This document shows positions 5,991 through 7,067 of a stretch of DNA of 7,067 nucleotides, piece by piece. How positions within the stretch are numbered: position 1 is the first letter of the stretch; every line of letters begins with the position of its first letter. The translations under genes and the position numbers were made by a program. The notes under the pieces are model-generated. The model did no database searches. It saw only the letters and a program-made list of their open reading frames with translations, and was not told where the DNA came from. Source of the stretch: a bacterium (GTDB taxonomy: Bacteria; UBP15; UBA6099; DSWB01); assembly GCA_020061125.1 (NCBI GenBank), contig JAGUYV010000496.1, positions 1-7,067 on the forward strand, read 5' to 3'.

Positions 5991-6005
5991 ACACAGCTCC
6001 TGTGT
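5991..6005. repeat. Perfect inverted repeat next to a TTGACA direct repeat
   Basis: ACACAG-CTC-CTGTGT is a perfect 6-bp inverted repeat with a 3-base centre. Overlapping its left arm, TTGACA occurs twice, at 5980-5985 and 5988-5993, 8 bp apart. The TTGACA copies look like -35 hexamers on the plus strand, but no -10 lies at a suitable distance and no gene follows on that strand. A protein-binding site is possible. Confidence 0.3.
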
Positions 6006-6084
6006 GCATTCGGCACAAAAGTGAAATAGCAGACGGCATTGAAAGCGGACGGGCTGACTTAAAGATTCAATCCGCGATTCGCTT

Positions 6085-6114
6085 GGCGTCACATCAAGCC
6101 TGCTGCCGGACGCC
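6085..6114 (-). terminator. Weak hairpin downstream of the siroheme protein gene
   Basis: GGCGTC and GACGCC form a 6-bp stem around an 18-base loop, beginning about 23 bases after the stop of the upstream minus-strand gene. No T-tract follows directly; the minus strand shows only CTTTAAG some 20 bases later. It is the best terminator-like structure after that gene, but it is weak and may be chance in GC-rich DNA. Confidence 0.2.
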
Positions 6115-6137
6115 CCTGTATCACGAAAGATTTTTGG

Positions 6138-6797
6138 TTATCCGAGCACGGCTTTTTTGACTTCGTCTATGCCCACTCGGTTGAGGAATTTTGCGGTGCG
6201 CTCTTTGGGCTTTGCGTTGCTTTTGTAGAAATCAAAATATTTCCGCGCCAGGGCCACGACCTGATCGTCGGAGACATCCTCGGCGATGATGTCTCCGATG
6301 CGGGGTTTGGCGCCCGCGTTGCCGCCCACGGTCACGGTCCAGCCTTTTTTCTTGCCGAAGCAACCGAAGTCGCGCATAAAACTTTCTCCGCAGTTCATGG
6401 GGCAGCCGCTGACGCCGATTTTGGCTTTGGCCGGAAGGTCCATGCCCGTGAACTCCTTGTCGAGCCGCGCGCCCATGCCGAGCGAGTCCTGCTGCCCGAA
6501 ACGGCACACCTCCGTGCCGGGGCACGCCTGAACATAGTGCATGCACGGCTCCACGGCGCGGCCCACTTCCAGGCCCAGCTCTTTCCACACTTCGGGCACA
6601 TCCTGCGGCTCGATGCCGACCAGGGCGATGCGTTGCGCGGATGTGAGTTTCAATATCGGAATGTTGAATTTGCGCGCCGCGCGCGCAATGCTTTCCAGCG
6701 CATCGGGCGTCACCAGCCCAAGGGGCGTGCGCGCCACAATGGCGTAGGTTTTCTGGTCCCGCTGCAGAATTGCTCCGTCCAGTTCCGGTTCGCTCAT
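6138..6797 (-). CDS. Small siroheme/[4Fe-4S] nitrite/sulfite reductase-type protein
   Basis: The 219-residue product is a single-unit member of the nitrite/sulfite reductase hemoprotein family. A ferredoxin-like half domain (about 15-75) includes TPLGLVTPDALESIARAARK and is followed by the siroheme/iron-sulfur domain. The cluster ligands are intact as C-x5-C and C-x3-C: Cys92 and Cys98 in ACPGTEVCRFG, Cys132 and Cys136 in GCPMNCGES. The size and layout match the low-spin assimilatory-type sulfite reductase described from Desulfovibrio vulgaris (about 220 residues), also found in other anaerobes. Catalysis in vivo, with sulfite or nitrite, and the electron donor cannot be told from sequence. 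The ATG at 6797 has GGGGGAG 8 bases upstream. The frame is open to 6863, but that extension has no ribosome site and reads unlike the family. No partner reductase or siroheme synthase gene is adjacent, and it appears to be transcribed alone. Confidence 0.88.
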   Translation of the reverse strand: MSEPELDGAILQRDQKTYAIVARTPLGLVTPDALESIARAARKFNIPILKLTSAQRIALVGIEPQDVPEVWKELGLEVGRAVEPCMHYVQACPGTEVCRFGQQDSLGMGARLDKEFTGMDLPAKAKIGVSGCPMNCGESFMRDFGCFGKKKGWTVTVGGNAGAKPRIGDIIAEDVSDDQVVALARKYFDFYKSNAKPKERTAKFLNRVGIDEVKKAVLG

Positions 6798-6865
6798 GAT
6801 GAATTCTCCCCCGTGACTCTCCGGCGTTGAAAGCCGTCGCCTCGCTGAATGCGCTGCTGCCAAAT

Positions 6866-6894
6866 AATCTATGGAAAATACGAGCGCAACTCAA
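6866..6894 (-). promoter_or_regulatory. Putative sigma70-type promoter for the siroheme protein gene
   Basis: The minus strand has TTGAGT (6894-6889, 4 of 6 to TTGACA), a 17-base spacer, and TAGATT (6871-6866, 4 of 6 to TATAAT). The predicted start near 6859 gives a leader of about 62 bases to the ATG at 6797. Spacing is ideal but both boxes are moderate, so this is a prediction only. Confidence 0.4.
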
Positions 6895-6932
6895 GCCTCG
6901 TGAGGGGCGCGTTTGTTTTTTACGGATCGCGG

Positions 6933-6962
6933 TTGTGCGCGGACGCCGCTTTCGTGGATAAT
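6933..6962 (+). promoter_or_regulatory. Putative promoter for the lipoprotein gene
   Basis: TTGTGC (6933-6938), an 18-base spacer, and GATAAT (6957-6962, 5 of 6 to TATAAT) make a plausible sigma70-type promoter. The predicted start near 6969 leaves a leader of about 30 bases to the ATG at 6999. A second GATAAT follows directly (6963-6968), but its spacing to the same -35 is too long. Confidence 0.4.
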
Positions 6963-6975
6963 GATAATGGATTCA
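6957..6975. promoter_or_regulatory. Partial Fur-box-like element over the -10
   Basis: GATAATGATAAT followed by GGATTCA matches the first two hexamers of the classical 19-bp Fur box perfectly (12 of 12), but the third part poorly. It overlaps the -10 of the putative plus-strand promoter, where a bound Fur-type repressor would block transcription. Because GATAAT also resembles a -10 box, the tandem may simply reflect promoter sequence. Confidence 0.35.
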
Positions 6976-6998
6976 GTCGTGTTGCGGAGGAGGAAGCC

Positions 6999-7067
6999 AT
7001 GCGAATGAAAACAGCCACGGCCATGATGTTGCTTGTGCTCGGATGCGCGGCGATGAGCGGGTGCCCG
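6999..7067 (+). CDS. Putative lipoprotein, N-terminal signal only (cut by right window edge)
   Basis: Only 23 codons are inside the window. They read MRMKTATAMMLLVLGCAAMS, then GCP. This is a lipoprotein-type signal: basic start (Arg2, Lys4), a hydrophobic core, and two candidate lipobox cysteines, Cys16 in VLGC and Cys22 in MSGC. Cys22 has the better -2/-1 residues (Ser-Gly) and a more usual signal length; Cys16 would leave a very short signal. The ATG at 6999 is preceded by AGGAGG (6988-6993) with a 5-base gap, stronger support than the in-frame ATG at 7005. The gene diverges from the siroheme protein gene and may be under iron control if the upstream Fur-like element is real. The mature function is unknown because the rest lies outside the window. 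Confidence 0.7.
   Translation, partial: MRMKTATAMMLLVLGCAAMSGCP

Larger units (their letters stand above)
5470..6137. other. Region of about 670 bp with no convincing long gene
   Basis: Neither strand shows a long frame with protein-like composition. The longest open minus-strand frame (5451-6092) is cysteine-rich with no recognisable family, and overlaps the maf start. The region is visibly more AT-rich than the flanking genes. It holds a candidate micro-gene (5732-5800) and the repeats and sites listed separately. About 35 bases past the micro-gene stop, the minus strand has a small hairpin (5678-5696, arms GCGGA and TCCGC around a GTGCGCAC core), with a pyrimidine run CTTCTTTTT (5657-5649) some 20 bases later. 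This could slow or end the short transcript but is not a clean terminator. Confidence 0.6.

Noticed and set aside
5911-5991. 26-codon plus-strand frame starting MQGINIVASFEEAMKIRF
   Set aside because: No Shine-Dalgarno before the ATG (it follows the Crp-like site directly), no promoter, and no recognisable feature. An internal ATG at 5951 has GAGG nearby but would give only 13 residues.
5451-6092. 213-codon open frame on the minus strand in the gene-poor region
   Set aside because: Its translation is cysteine-, serine- and phenylalanine-rich with no recognisable domain, has no ribosome site at its ATG, overlaps the maf start, and crosses the dyads and the better-supported 22-residue frame in another phase.
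6892-6921. Short palindrome CCTCGTGAGG followed by a T-rich run, terminator-like on the plus strand
   Set aside because: No plus-strand gene lies upstream to terminate, the stem is only 4-5 bp, and 7 bases separate it from the T-run. It sits upstream of the minus-strand -35 instead.
1-7067. CRISPR arrays, insertion sequences, tRNA or rRNA genes
   Set aside because: No regularly spaced direct repeats, transposase motifs, terminal inverted repeats of element size, or cloverleaf-like sequences were seen on either strand.

Overview
This is a GC-rich, Gram-negative-type chromosomal window. It carries a tightly packed minus-strand cell-shape operon, a roughly 670-bp region with almost no coding content, and a divergently arranged pair of genes at the right edge. 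The organism is probably an anaerobic diderm. My best but weak guess is a PVC-group lineage (Kiritimatiellota/Lentisphaerota-like), with Desulfovibrio-like Desulfobacterota as the alternative. The hints are the small stand-alone siroheme sulfite-reductase-type protein, a Crp/Fnr/HcpR-like palindrome and a putative lipoprotein. No rRNA or other marker gene settles this.

Positions 5469 to 1, minus strand, read in transcription order as maf, mreB-like, mreC, mreD, mrdA (PBP2), secG and pncB-like (cut by the left edge). The joints are very tight: maf to mreB is 7 bp, and mreB/mreC, mreC/mreD and mreD/mrdA each overlap by an ATGA. After mrdA comes secG, with its ribosome binding site in the 15-bp gap and reaching the tail of mrdA, and then the nicotinate phosphoribosyltransferase after 31 bp. 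The whole set is probably one transcript. It joins the elongasome (MreB, MreC, MreD, PBP2) to nucleotide housekeeping (Maf), the Sec translocon (SecG) and NAD salvage (PncB). RodA, the usual glycosyltransferase partner of PBP2, does not follow mrdA. The MreB-like protein lacks two residues that serve ATP hydrolysis in canonical MreB.

Positions 5470 to 6137 hold no convincing long gene. They do hold a good candidate for a 22-residue single-span membrane peptide on the minus strand, with a strong Shine-Dalgarno. Upstream of it lie an inverted repeat, a -10-like hexamer and a near-perfect Crp/Fnr-type palindrome. Several other inverted repeats are also present.

Positions 6138 to 6797, minus strand, encode the small siroheme/[4Fe-4S] protein. 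Facing away from it at 6999 is the start of a putative lipoprotein gene that runs off the right edge. The 201-bp divergent intergenic region has a plausible sigma70-type promoter in each direction and a partial Fur-box-like element over the -10 of the lipoprotein promoter.
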